Shown piece after piece: positions 1 through 13,500 of a DNA stretch of 64,000 bases; the first letter of the stretch is position 1, and the number at the start of each line of letters is the position of its first letter. The position numbers were made by a program, and so were the translations under genes. The DNA comes from Centropus unirufus (Eukaryota; Chordata; Aves; Cuculiformes; Centropidae), in the NCBI GenBank assembly GCA_013397695.1, contig VYZI01000002.1:186001-250000 (forward strand), read 5' to 3'. The notes under the pieces were generated by a model that was not told the origin of the DNA, did not search any database, and was given only the letters and a program-made list of their open reading frames with translations.

Positions 1-1411
1 GGAGAGTTTGTGTTACATTATTGAGTTGTCCTTTTGAAGTAAATAAAATCTGCTTTGTCAGATATTCTTCATTTTTGCTTTAAATAACTTTTCTTTAGGA
101 AGTAGAGCAAATTTCTACTTAAGGGTACTTCAGATTAATAAATATGTTACAGCACATTCAATTTGAAAATTAAGATCGAGCAGTCATTTATTAGGTGTGA
201 GTTTGTTGAGTTCCCAAGTTAAAAAGGAACTTAAAGTGGGCAGTACCATATGTTTCTTGCGTGTTAATTAAAACGTAGAAATGTTCTACATTGTTTGCTT
301 CTGTGGGTAGACACGGTGTAAGCAAAACACTCAAGTATTTGGAACATTTTCAGACAGAAGACAAATACTGTGTGGAGATACTTGGTTACCTGAATGTCTG
401 TCACTTCTGGTTCAGTTACCAGTTAATGATTTTTCTGTTTAGTAGCTGTTGTATTCAAAGAAAATACAAAAGAAAAAGTTGCAGTTATTAAGTTTCTTGT
501 GGAAGGGAGAAGTCAGGAAGACCAAACACTTTGTGTTTAAGTAATTTATGTTAGAGAAAAGTTGAGGTTTACATTTAATGATGACTAACAAAATCACTTG
601 TAATTCTCCTTTCTTCTGAAAGTTTCAGGGGTAATAAGCCTGCCCTTATTTTCAGACTCCAGTGTCATTGTAGTCAGATGTGTTTGTTTCAGAAATCAAG
701 ACACAGGTGAACAACAGTTAAAAAAAAATGAAATAAAAAAAACCAACCTAGCCACAGTTCTGTGTGGAGAAACAAATGTGCACGGAATAATTTATGGAGT
801 TTTAAAACATTTTTCTTGTTTTAATTACTTTTTCACTGTTTTGATGAAATGATTTAAATTGCATAATAGACTCCAAAGAGGTCTGCCTTCATCCTTTAAA
901 TTCCAACTGAATTGCTTCTACAGCCTTTGCAAGTAAATTTCTCTTAAGGCAATTTTTTTCCGATAAGGTGGCGTCTAGCTAGAAATTTACATTATCTGGA
1001 TTTCCTCTGTTTGTTCCTGTGCTTAAAAATAAAAATTCCCGTCGAGGCACATCTCAAATGATTGAATAGGACATTGGGAGTCTCTCTTGTGGAACTGGGA
1101 AGAAGTGTTTTTCTTGCATCCACAGCTGTAGTACAGGGATGGAGTCACTTTGGAAGCACTCCTGGACCAGAATGGTCAGAGAAATCTCACTTTAAAGATA
1201 AAATTTCCATGGTATATTCCTAATTGGTGCGAGGATCACTGTGCAATCAGGTTGGCTCATGCCTACACTCAGCTCTGGTGAAGGAAACAGTAGTTGTATG
1301 GGTTACTTGCTGTAAACTAGTATAACTTTACTGTAGATGAGATTTCATTTATTTTGTAGATTTTGTTTATTGGAGTATTCCATAGTTAATTTTACAAATG
1401 ATGTGTTTCAG
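1..1411 (+). other. RGS12: RGS12 intron, partial (5' end outside window)
   Basis: AT-rich sequence with no convincing exon. It ends in a pyrimidine-containing acceptor (tttcag at 1406-1411) immediately before the first recognisable RGS12 exon. The only open stretch of note, 66 codons at 291-491, has no protein similarity that I recognise. I read it as intron. Confidence 0.75.
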
Positions 1412-1538
1412 GCTGGATCTTGTTCCAATCAATCGATCCGTTGGTTTGAAGGCTAAACCCACCAAACCAGTAACAGAGGTCTTAAGGCCTGTGGTTGCAA
1501 AATATGGTTTAAATCTTAATGAACTTGTGGCAAGACTA
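1412..1538 (+). CDS. RGS12: RGS12 exon: second Ras-binding domain, first part
   Basis: The exon begins after tttcag and ends before gtaagt. It contributes the last base of a split codon and then 42 full codons, ending in phase 0. The translation starts LDLVPINRSVGLKAKPTK and ends GLNLNELVARL. It belongs to the second of the two ubiquitin-like Ras/Rap-binding modules of RGS12. No internal stop occurs and both splice sites are strong. Confidence 0.93.
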
Positions 1539-4500
1539 GTAAGTATCTTTTGATGTAATTCAAGCTGCTCTATTTTTTATCTGGAGAAGATCGTATTTTT
1601 GTCCCTGAAATTATCCCTATCCTTTTAATGAGTCATTAAAATCTGTATTTATAACTAGATGAAAATGCATAGTAGTCGTAACCATTATGCTTAATAGTAA
1701 CTATGTAAAATTGTTAGTCTGCATCAGTTTTATATTCTCCTTCAGAATAAATCCCATTTCCTAAACAATCAATATTGAACTTGGCTCCTTCTAGAGCTCA
1801 ACTTTTCCCATTGTTAGCTAGGGAAAATTGATTGAGATTAAAGCTATTGTTTCATTATCCTGGGAATCCCATCACAGAAGAGTTCTGATATATTGATGAT
1901 ACAGTGAAATATGAAAATGCTTTGCTTGTTTTCTTTTAAAAAACAATGTCGGGCTGCATAAATGCATTCTGAAACCAGCTTTTTCTCCATTCTCTACAAA
2001 CTGTGATTCGACTTTAGAATGGTGAGCAAGAACCACTTGATCTTGGTCTGCCTATATCTAATCTGGATGGTCAGCGGGTTGTTCTAGATGAAAAAGAGCC
2101 AACAAAGGGTAGAGGTAAGTTGGCATAAAAGCTTTCATTTATGGTGTCTGGTCCGTTTAATAAATGCTGACTTTGGTTGGTTTCTTCTGATGTTGCAAGG
2201 GTGAGGTAAATGTGATTAGATTTGGATGCGTCACATATAGCATATATTATTTTTAACTGAAAAGGGGTGCAATTTCTAAAGTCTGAAATTGAAATTTGTT
2301 TATTGATATAAAGTACTTTACTGTTGCTGTAAGAAATTTTGCCCTAGTAATACTAGAATATTTTACTTGCATTCAGCCATAGATCCACACACATGTTAAG
2401 GGACCTACTGCCCAGTGATAATAATGAGAATAAAATGCCATATAACTCCTCTGATTTTGGAAAACAATTCAAAATAAACATTCTGTATGAGTAGAACAGA
2501 TGCAGTTTGTGGAGCAGCTATTTATATTGCTGTGATAATTTCCTTCTTTAACATGAGAAAGTAGCCATGCCTACATCTCCAGTTTTAAACGTTTTCTGGA
2601 GATAATACTAAAAAGGACATATCTTTTAATTTCCCTGAACAGAATAACTTGAAAAACAGAAGTTGATAAACTGAACAGCTGACAATCTTTTGGCACAATT
2701 AACGCTCTCGATTAATGTAAGCAGCCTTGAAAGTAAAAGTTCAAATTAATTAGGAGACCTTTTTATAGTTACAGAACACTTAAAAATGAAATTAGGTGCA
2801 GTTAAATTAAATGGACTTAGAACAAGAGATGCTCTTTGAGGAAGAACTAGGAGAATAAAGATGGAGGCATTTATCGAGGAGAATCAGATTTGTCATTTTT
2901 TCTCGGGAATGGAACCAATCGTCATTTTGAGAAAATGTAAATCTAAATACAGTCACAGATAATTAAAGGATTACAAGTAATACTGTAATCCTGTGTACTG
3001 GCAGCTGCTATAAAATCATTCTAGCAGTAGGGTGATTCTGTGGCAATATGCCAGTGGAAAAGGGCTGTGATTCTGTGTTTGCAGCTCAGTCTTTGGTTAG
3101 TATATTTGTTGTAGGCAGATGTAATTTGAAGGAGCCATTTATTACTTAGAAGTAGACAAGGAGGATGTGGCAATGTCTAGAAAACAGCCGATGCACAAAA
3201 CAGGTTGGAAGAAAGTGAATGAGACCTTTCAATGGTCTTTTCTGCTGATTTTTTTTCTTGTTTAAATTTTAAATTTGAGAACTACAAACTGAATTATTAG
3301 CTGCGATTTTAAAAGCCATTTGATCCATGTCAGCTGAAGATTTAGGAGAACTTAAATGAAACTTCAGCATCCTTAAACTTTAAAAATGTTGCCAGTATTA
3401 GCAAAATTTGAGTGAAAGGGTGTTCTGACTGTAAGTATGAAGGGTATCGATTGTACTCACTCTTTATTTTGTGACTATATCTTTGAGACATTTTAAAGCA
3501 AAAAAATTTGGTTTGTGCATCATTGTTGCTTAAATATGACTTCTTTGGCAATTTATAAATATATAGTTATTGAAGGTATATTTATGTTCATTCTTTACAG
3601 ATAAACAAAAAGGAGCATTGGTAAAACAGAATGCAACTGTAACTACTTCAAGAAATCAAGTATCTACCGTAAGTCTTCTGCAATGATTTTTGTCCCTTAG
3701 GTCACCTTTTGTTTCCTTCCGATATTCTATACTAGAAGCCTCATTCACCCATGGTTTTGAATCAGCCAAATTATGTAACTAGATAGGGTATAGCTGTAAT
3801 TCATCCCGTATTTTTCCACTGTCAACAGCATTTGTTTGTGAGAACTTTGTCTTTTGATAAATCAAATAGGTCTTCCACTGTGTTGTACTTGTCGTTTCGT
3901 GTGTCTCGTTGTCTTTCCTATATTTGAAAATGATTGAATTACTCTGAAATTCTTAATATGAGTTATTCAGAGTAAACAATTTTATATTTATACAATTTTG
4001 AGAAATACTATGGCAAATGTTCCTTGCAATAATCAAGATTAAACTAAAATAGTTATTGTGGTGGTGTTAGAGAAATGTGTTTTCAAAATAACCTTTTTAT
4101 TCAATTTGATAATATTATTTACACGATGATTTAGTCTAAATGTAAGTAGTACCTTAACTTTCCTTCTAATGCAGGGAGAGGGAAGAACTCTAGGAAAGTC
4201 TAATTCTATCAAAATGAAGGGCGAAAATGGAAAAAATGCTAGGGAAGTCCGTCTGTCAAAGAGAGAAGACTCTATTGCAAAGATTGGGAAAAAAAAATGT
4301 CAGAAAATAAATTTGGATGAAGCAGAGGGTATGTGAACTTTATAGTTTATGTATTATAAGTAGTCTTAGAAAAATGAGGATTTTGTGTCTGTGTAGGAAA
4401 AGTTATTGTGTGTTTGATACTGCGTTGTGAAAGTCATAGTTGTGGTCCTCATATTTTTGTTTGATACTGTGTTTGAATTGCAAAGCTTTTGAAGCTGAAG

Positions 4501-7500
4501 ATAAAATTTTAAGAATACCCAAAGATAAACATTAGATGCCTAGTGGGATTTCCGAAAGTGAAAGAAATTCACTATTTTACCTAGTTCCTGGTAAAATAAA
4601 AGGAATTAGTTACTCAACCGTGGGGGAATATCCCATTTCATACCCTTTGCAAGCCATGTGGAAGCTTGCCTTTCTGTTCACCTTTACATGAGAGTCTTCA
4701 GCTCACTGAAAGGCGTTCTGCACAGTGGTGTAGACCCTGACTCACTCAGGTAAGTAGTTTTGAAACTGTTCTGCTGAAGTCTGTAACAGTCAGGGCAGCA
4801 CAATCTGATGACTGCGGAGGAGCTGTGATGGGCAAGAGTAAAAGCTCAATTTCTGTTCAGTAACTGCTCTGTAATAAAGATGGTTAGAAGTAGAAATAAG
4901 CAAGGAGATTATTGGTAATCTTGTATGTTTTGGGTCCTTTTTTTGCCTTCATTTATATCTTAATACTTTTGGTGATACCATTGGAAAGGGACTCATAAGA
5001 GGATTTGCTTTCTTATGGAAAGATGTCCATGGAAGAGAGGGATAAAAATGATGGAGCAGCAGAAACTGACATACCACCCTCTTTGTCCGGGGGCATTAAC
5101 TGAAACAATTACCTGTCTTGTCAGCCCTACATATTCCTCCCTATTTTCCCAAGCAGAAAAAAATCAAAGAACATACTTTATCCACAAATTAAAATTTACT
5201 GGCATTGTCACCTAATGTGCCTATGCAAAACCTAGGTATGCACAGCAAAGGTATGTTAGGTATCTGTGAATAAATGCCCACCAACTAGAATTGAAAAAAA
5301 TGCTATAGCTAGAACTTATTGCAAACTAGTTGTTTGCTAATACAAGTACAAAATATTAGCGCATTTTAAAATATTTTCTGTTGCTTACTATTTTGTTAAT
5401 TTGTTTTCCGTATTTTAATATTTTCATTTTTCTTCCTAGGGCAGAGTAAAACATTAACATAATTTGAAAACTTCAGAATTCAAGGCTTTCACATTTTATT
5501 TTGAATTTTGTGAAATTTGTCCAAGTTCGGGAAATAAATACCAAATGTTGTAGACTGTCTTTTTTAATGAGAAAAAACCAACAAATCCAAACTCCAACTG
5601 TTCTATGAAGTTTGCTATTTCAGAAAGGAACATTTTTGTATAACATACTAGAAATGTTGCATGTTTCAATATGCATACCGCCATTTTGTAAAACTTTGGC
5701 AATAAGAAGCATTTTGAAGCTTCCATCTTGGCTACGTTCAGTTTTTATGGCATTTGATAAAGCATGTTAAAGAATCATTTTTACAAATACATTTTAAAGG
5801 CTGCCAAATGTGAATAGAGGACTAGGAATAATGTCATACGAGTGCAAGGGTATGACTTTATATTATGCTAAGTTAAAACTGATACTAGCATTCTGTGCTT
5901 GATTTTGTAATGGCTTCGCTTCAAACAGTATTTATAAGCTGGGTTGAAACTTCTGATTTTAATCCATCTGTTGGAGATGGCCTTTTTAAGCATTTTTAAT
6001 ATTCTGTGATTTCAATGTTTTCTTCTTGAGAAATTAGGACATGCAGATACCCTATATTAAGAGTTACGTATTTTTGTATTTATCTGTTTTGTACCAAAGA
6101 GTTTGTCTATTGTTGCGATGCTTCTTTTTTGAGGAGTGTTATAATTCTTGGCTTATGATTGATGAGTTTCTTGTTGCCAAGTTTTGAGACTTTCTAGAAC
6201 AGTGGTGAAGTACTATGAGTATTATTTATATATAGAAACATTAAACCATTGGGCATCATTAAGGACATGATCAGAAAGTCACTTCTAATTGTGTTAAAAA
6301 CTCTATAATAAAGAAGCTGCCCCATTGCTCGGCTCCCTTGATGGTTATTGACTATCTGTATGCTACCAGTTCATTGCAGTGCAAAGTAAAATGGGGTTAC
6401 TTAAATCATCATCTGATCATGCCCTGTGATAATAACATCCTGGATTAAAACTACACCATGAATTGAATTTAAACTGTGATAAAATATTATTAACTGAGAG
6501 AAATTCAATCTAACAAGGAAGTTTGCAACATTTTGAATCTTCGAGCTTTCAAATGGTGTGGGTATTTTTGAGTTAAGATGGGTAAAACCCATCCAGAATA
6601 TAAAAAAGTGCACCCATTGTCAGTAAGACCGGAGCCTTGTTTTGTATAAAGAATTAAAAATTCCTGTGTGTGTGAACAGATTTATTAACTGCATAAAACA
6701 GAAGATGTGTTCAAGGCTCAGTGAATTGCAGCTGTTCTAAACTGCAAAACTCTTACAATAGCAATCCTGATGATCTTAATTATAGTGATGGTAGCAACCA
6801 TTGCTGCAATTGAAAAAGTTCCTAATTAACATGGGATCTTATTTCAAGGCAGCATTGAAAGAATTGAAGATCTTCATGGCAAATAAATATGCTGAAAATT
6901 TACATTTTAATGACATTGCACTTTCTGACAAAAACTTGTCAATTTTGGGTTTTTCCCCAATAGAATTTTTTGAACTCATATCCAAAGCTCAAAGTAACAG
7001 AGCAGATGACCAACGTGGACTGCTAAGGAAAGAAGACCTTATTCTTCCTGACTTTCTTCGTTTACCGCCCACTGGACCAGAACCATGCTCATCCACTCCC
7101 ATGGGCCCTAAAGGCCTCACCCAGCGAGCTTCAAAACCTGATGGCAAGGACGGATGTACATCACCAGGTGGAAAACAGGAACCTGTACAAAACTTTAATG
7201 ACAATTCAGTTAAGAAAACAGGTCACTCAGAAAATAAACATAAATCTGCTTTGACAGCCCTCCACAGTCAGAAGACGTTCAATGTTCCTTTCAGTACTCC
7301 ATTGTCTCCAATTCCACACGCACAGGAAAACAGTGCGGCAATATGGAAAAGGCAGTCAAGAGAGTTACAAGCTGAAGGCATACAGATGATAGATGACGAG
7401 AATGTGGCAGACTTGACTCTTGTGGCTGAAGGAGATATTAGCAGCCCCAACAGCACTTTGCTCCCACCACCACCCCCATCAACACCACCGTCGGACATCA

Positions 7501-10500
7501 GTAAACTCACAGAAGCCGACTATCCACCCCCAACTCCTTTTGCAGGTAATCAGGAAAAATCTGGATTTCAAAGATCCAATTCAGGTATTTCTAGATTTTA
7601 ATAGTCTTTGCTTTCACGTAAACCAATTTTCCTTCGCACTGTTAATCAGTATTTGGCACCCGTTAACCCAAGAAAAAGAATTTTCTCTGCACCTTAATTT
7701 TTTTACAAAAAGAAAGGATTTTCCTTGCCTTAGTCTGTGCTAATTGTAACATTTCTTGTTGCCTTTAACAATGTAGTTCTGTTTGGATTTGGCATGTGGC
7801 CAAAAATAGATACATAGAGACAAACCTTTAAAATACATCCACATGCTATAATTATCTCATTCTTTATCCTAGGAGAACAAAACAGGATATTAGCATTTTG
7901 AGCTGCATAACACTGTTGCGTTCCAGATTTTTTGATCCATTTGTCGTAATGAGATACATGATTAGGGTTTGGAAGTTTAAGTACTTTAGCTGGAACCCTA
8001 ATTATGTGTTAAAAATTGCAGTATTGTTTGTGATTAAAGTTTGAAATGGATAAACCTTAATTTTAAACCCCTTTCTCTTATAAATTAGTTTTTTGTGACT
8101 AAAAATAAAAACGTTGCAGTTTTTAACCCATACTCTGCTACACAGAAGAATAGATTACATGTATCATGTATTTTCTCCTGAAGTACTCGCATGTGAAATA
8201 GCTCTTTCTGTTAGACAATTTTAAAGAATATATGTAACTTTTTTTAGGACGTAAGTTTCATGGTCTAGCAATATCACAGAGCAATATTAGCCTAAGGCTG
8301 AAGTATGGAATTACTTTCTAAACATGGACTCTAATAATAATTGCTATCACCAGAAACAAGAGTTTGAAGACGATGGGTGTAGTGACACTGACATTTTACA
8401 GTCATTGTACAGTACATTTTAATGTAAAGTATAAGAAGAGGTATCTATGTGCTACATTTATTTTTGATGTTTCACAAACATATGGTGCCATAATTTGTAT
8501 GATCACATTTCTTTGTGATGTGGGAATATACATTTTAATTATTTATCTTTTTACACAGAGTATTTGATACTGTTCTTTATCTGTATGGTTGATGATTTGT
8601 AAATACTGCTTTGGTTGTTGGATGCTTATCAATGACAATGCAAACTATTTCATCTTCTTGGTATTTTAAAAACAAATTCCTTTATTAGTAGTATTTGAGA
8701 AATGTTCTATAAGCGCTACCACTTAATTTCTGAAACTGAGTATTGAACAGACTTGTAACCAGTGCCTACAAATAACAAAACCACAAAATGTACTTCAGAC
8801 ATATTGATGTGTGTATGCATAGATTTGTGTTGGTGTCTTTCTGATAATATGGCAAGTGTACAACATAGGTATCAATTTGCATATTTTTCAGTGAGAACTG
8901 TTAAAAAAAAACCATTTGCACTTAAAAAAAACTTCATGAATTTACAATATTTTAATGCATGCCATACATTTCTGTGTAACCACTGAACTGTAGCTTTCCC
9001 TTTTCCCACTTTCTACTTTTTACTTTGTAGAAATCTTTGTGTAGTTTTCACATGTATTTTGTATCTTTGTTCTCTCAGGAGTAATAAATTCTAGATCTAG
9101 TTACGCAAACTGGTTTTAAGCTTTGATTTTCTTCATCATATAAAGACGGTTCTTTCAGTTGTAGACTGAGAATTCTGATCGAAATTACCTTCTAATCACA
9201 AACAGATTAAAATGTGGACTAGCAATTGCTGTGAGATAAAAGTTGACAAATGTTATTATCTAAATACCAAAGGGCAGATGCTGTCTTGAGATGCTGCTGG
9301 GTCACATGTGAAATCCGTAGCATTGACATGTGCACCAGAAGGCAGATGAGACAGGAGACTTCTTCTAAATGAGTTGTAGCAGAAACTCCTGAAAGGAGCA
9401 CCTCTTCTGTCTTTGGGCTCTTGGGCTAAACTTTTATATTCATTACTTTCCTTCTTATTTTAAACTGAAGCAATTCTTCCCTAGTCTGAAAGAAATGAGC
9501 TGGTGATCTCAGTTCATTCGATGTGGAGTAACCGATGTAATAACCTCTGTCTTTGGTAGTCTTGGGTGAGAAATGAAGGGTTAGATGGGTGCTGGAGACT
9601 GCGCTACCCTTTTCATTCTTAGAGATGGGTCCTAAATAACAGAGCTGTGAAGCCTAATGAAAAATAAAGTACTGCAGAGAGGCTTGTGGTGCTGTTACCT
9701 AGGGCTCATGGTGTTCTGGGAGCTTAAAATGTAATTTTTCCAAGAATCACTGTATGCCCATATAGTCATGGGCCACCATGAAAGAAAATGAAGCAGCTGA
9801 AATTCCTGTAGCAGTTCCCCTCTTAAAGTTATTCAGACTTTTCCACAACAAATAACCAGTATCTTACATATTGAATTATTTTAATTTTTTTTACAGATTT
9901 TCAAGCATTCCAACTGCTCCGCTCTGCTTTCACTGGTGACTGTGTTTTATTTTTCTGTTATAGTCACCTATGAGAGACCTTTAAGTAATCAAAGTAATTT
10001 TGCAAAATTAAAATCTTAGTTTTTCTTAGCTTTGTGACAAACCAGGTTCTATTTTTTTTTTAAGGAATAGCACAAATCAAAAATGTGTGAAACACCTTCC
10101 TTCTCCCGCAACCCTATCACATACACTAACTCTGGTCTATGCTTCTCTCAAAATACGCTGCTATTTTATGGGAATTGTGTTCTACAAAAGAACAGTGATT
10201 TCATGGAAAAAATGCGAGCTGAAACAGAACCTTTCTGTTTTCATCATTTCATGGAGTTTGCATGGAAAGACCATTTAATGATGTACAGTTATTTTAGTAA
10301 AGAACGCTGGACACTATCTCCAGCCAATAATTGATATTTCAAAGGACTAAATCATTAATAATGGTTGCTTTTTTAAGTGCTTTAATGGTTCTCCATTCAT
10401 AATCTATTAATACAAATTAATTTCTGATTCATTTATTGAATTAAAATGTTGGGATAAAAAGAAAAATAAGTACTATATAATTTAAAGGAATTTATGATCT

Positions 10501-13500
10501 TGATTTCAAATTGATAGAAAGGCAGAAGGCATGTATGATTACGCTGTGCACTGGGCTTTTATACATTGGGTTTATATACGCTGGGGAAAGGACTGAGCGA
10601 GTGTGAAGCAGTCACTCGTTCTGCAGGGTTGATTCCCTAACCACAAGCCGACGTACGAAAGACTGACCGGTATCCGTCCTTCTAACAGGTAACCCTTGAG
10701 GTCTTTTTCACTGAAGATCTAGAAAGCAAAATATGAGTAGTGACAAACAGCAAAATGAGGTTTACACTGCTCAGAGCTTTTGCAAACAATTTTTCAAATA
10801 CAGATCTTGCTTAAATAACTGTGATGTGTTTATGCTGCAGTAATATTGAGCTATGAGGTAGTATTATCAAGTCAGTTTGCAACAGAAAAATCATTACTGA
10901 TTCTAGTTGTTTTACCCATCAAGAGAAAACGTCTTAATTTTTTAATAAGCCTGCCATTTCTGTCAAACTTCCCTTTTTAAAATCCAGGTGTTTCTGGAAT
11001 CTAAATCATAGAATCATAGAATCACCAGGTTGGAAAAGACCTCTGAGGTCATCGAATCCAACCATCCCTGTCTACCACTAAACCAGATCCTTAAGCACCA
11101 CATTGTCCCACCTTTTAAACCCCTCCAAGGATTGGGACTCCACCCCCTCCCTGCGCAGCCTCTACCTGATGACCCTTCCAGTGAAACTTCTTTCCTAATG
11201 TCCAAATCAGTAAAGACTGAGTCTGAAATGTGTGTACTTGGTGCCTCTACATAGAGTGGTGGCAATACCCATCTACAGAAGAAATAAGTTAATTACTGTG
11301 TGCTGTAATTGGCTTGAGGTGATGCATTCATTTTTGAAAGTGTTAAAACTCTGATTTTATCTCTTTGAGTTGGTTTGTTGTTTTGTTTTTTTGTTGTTTT
11401 TTTTTTCCGAATTCCATGGTACAGTGTAGGTACTTTGAATGTTGTCCAGTTTTTCCCTGGGGGTCAGGCACTTTTCCTACCCAAGTGAAAAACGGAGAGG
11501 CAGTTCTTTCAAACCTTTAGTCCCCTCGAGAGCTGTTACTATCATGCTGCAGGCCTTGCACTAGATTATTTGTTCAGCAATCTTCCATTGGGGCCTGGGA
11601 GTGATTGTTGCCTCCGCTGCAAAGTAGGTGGACATTAAGTCTTAGTAGCAATTGGGCATTTTCAGGGAGTACCAGTTAATCCTTAGATGGGACAACTGCA
11701 GTCATTCAGACTGCAGATGTGACGGCTGCAGATTTGATTCCATCAAATTGTTCTTCCTTCTGATATAAAAAAAACACGCTTGTTTTTGCATTTAGGATGA
11801 GAAATATTAAAATGAAATTAAATTAAATTAAAATGAAATTACAATGACAATCAATTGAATTACTGCCTACCGTGTAAGGGATTATTTTTTGTGTAGATAT
11901 ATAAAGTGGATCCAGCAATTCAGCTGGATAAAAAGTTTATTCAAAACTCCCCTTTTATAGGTAGATAATGTCCTTGGTTCAGATAGAGACCCAGCTAGAC
12001 AAGCAAATAAAATCGTGGTGCACTCTCTGGAATCATGCTTGAGTAATGAGACTATGGAAGGTAAAGGGTTAATTTAGACTATATAAATTGTTACTCACTT
12101 TGTTCTGAAGATACTTCTTTGTTTCTGAAATAGAGGAGCAAATGTATCCTCAAAATAAACTTGCTTCAGATCCTATTGGAAAGAATTCTTTCAGAAATGG
12201 CATAGTTCCAACGTTAGGATATTTTTTGCTTTGAAAGATAAATTATGCAGAAAAAAATGCAGGGTGGACTCACAGAGCCTAGGGCTGGCTATTATTCTCA
12301 AAGACAAAAAGAAATTCCCAACTGCTCTTTCTTATTCTTCACAGTGTGGATGATGCATGCTACAACTGAAGCACAGAAATCAGCCAATATCAGTGGCATT
12401 TCTGTGACTTTCAGTAAATTTTGTGATAGTTAAGGGGATTAAAAGCAATTATGTACACCTTCAAAAATTCAAAACAAACTTTTATTTTTGTAATAAATGC
12501 TATAGTATTTTACATAATCCTGTAATTCAAATGAGAACATAAGTAAAATAAAAAGTTAAGAAAATGAAGGGATTATGACTAGAAGATATAAAAACAATGT
12601 AAATAATTATTTTTAACAGAAGCTGTTGTTCTGCAGCTAATGATGTCCTTACTGCTTCTATGTAAGTTTATAGAAGATAATTGGATTCTGGATCAGTATA
12701 AAGAAGCACTCATGGGGATCCAATAGTACTAAGGCCAGAATCTGTTAATCCTCTTCTAATCAGAGCATGATTAAATGGGAGAATTACATGTAGTACATAA
12801 CTGAAATCAATAATAAATAAAGGAGAAGGAGACTTTTGTTAAACGTAGACAATTGGGAAGCAAGGAAGGCCGCGAGCTATATTTTTTTTCAAATGTACAC
12901 TTCAATTAAACAGCAAGATACACATTTTAGAGAGAATTGTAAATTTTATCCCTGATCCGATGAAATATTAGAGAAATTGCAATTACTTTTTGAACCAAAT
13001 GTGCACAGGTTAAAACCAGATCTGTACAAACACATGACTTACATTTGGATGATGGAATCAACTGAGTTGAATTATTAGTTTAAATGCAACTGGTAGCCCC
13101 GCTAGACCACATTTTAGAATTTCTTAATTGTAAAATAACATAATGAATGGCAGATAAAATTAAGACTGATTTAAATAATACAATCCATTATTTCCAAGCA
13201 TAGTAATACTCTGCAATAATTAATCCTGTTGTTACTGACTGCTGATGGAAGGCAAAACCAATGTTAACAGTAAATACTGGAAGATCAAAGTGAGTGCTGA
13301 ATACTTTTAGCCTGTTGCAGGGACATTTTGGCACATTTCTTGAAAAATGTTAGGAAATAATTTCATTTTTAGCAGCGGAGAAATAAAGTTTAAGCAAATT
13401 GGCCAGGATTGTTGAGGGCATGCATGTGAATAGTAGTCATACCAGCTCCCTCTTCTACGTAGTAGTCAGAATTTGTCTTTCCAAACGTGTTTCGTGCTTT

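Noticed and set aside
6801..6963. In-frame ATG and 54 codons upstream of the GoLoco exon
   Set aside because: The preceding RGS12 exon ends in phase 1 with a G that joins exactly at 6964 after a good acceptor, so this stretch is intron read in frame by chance.
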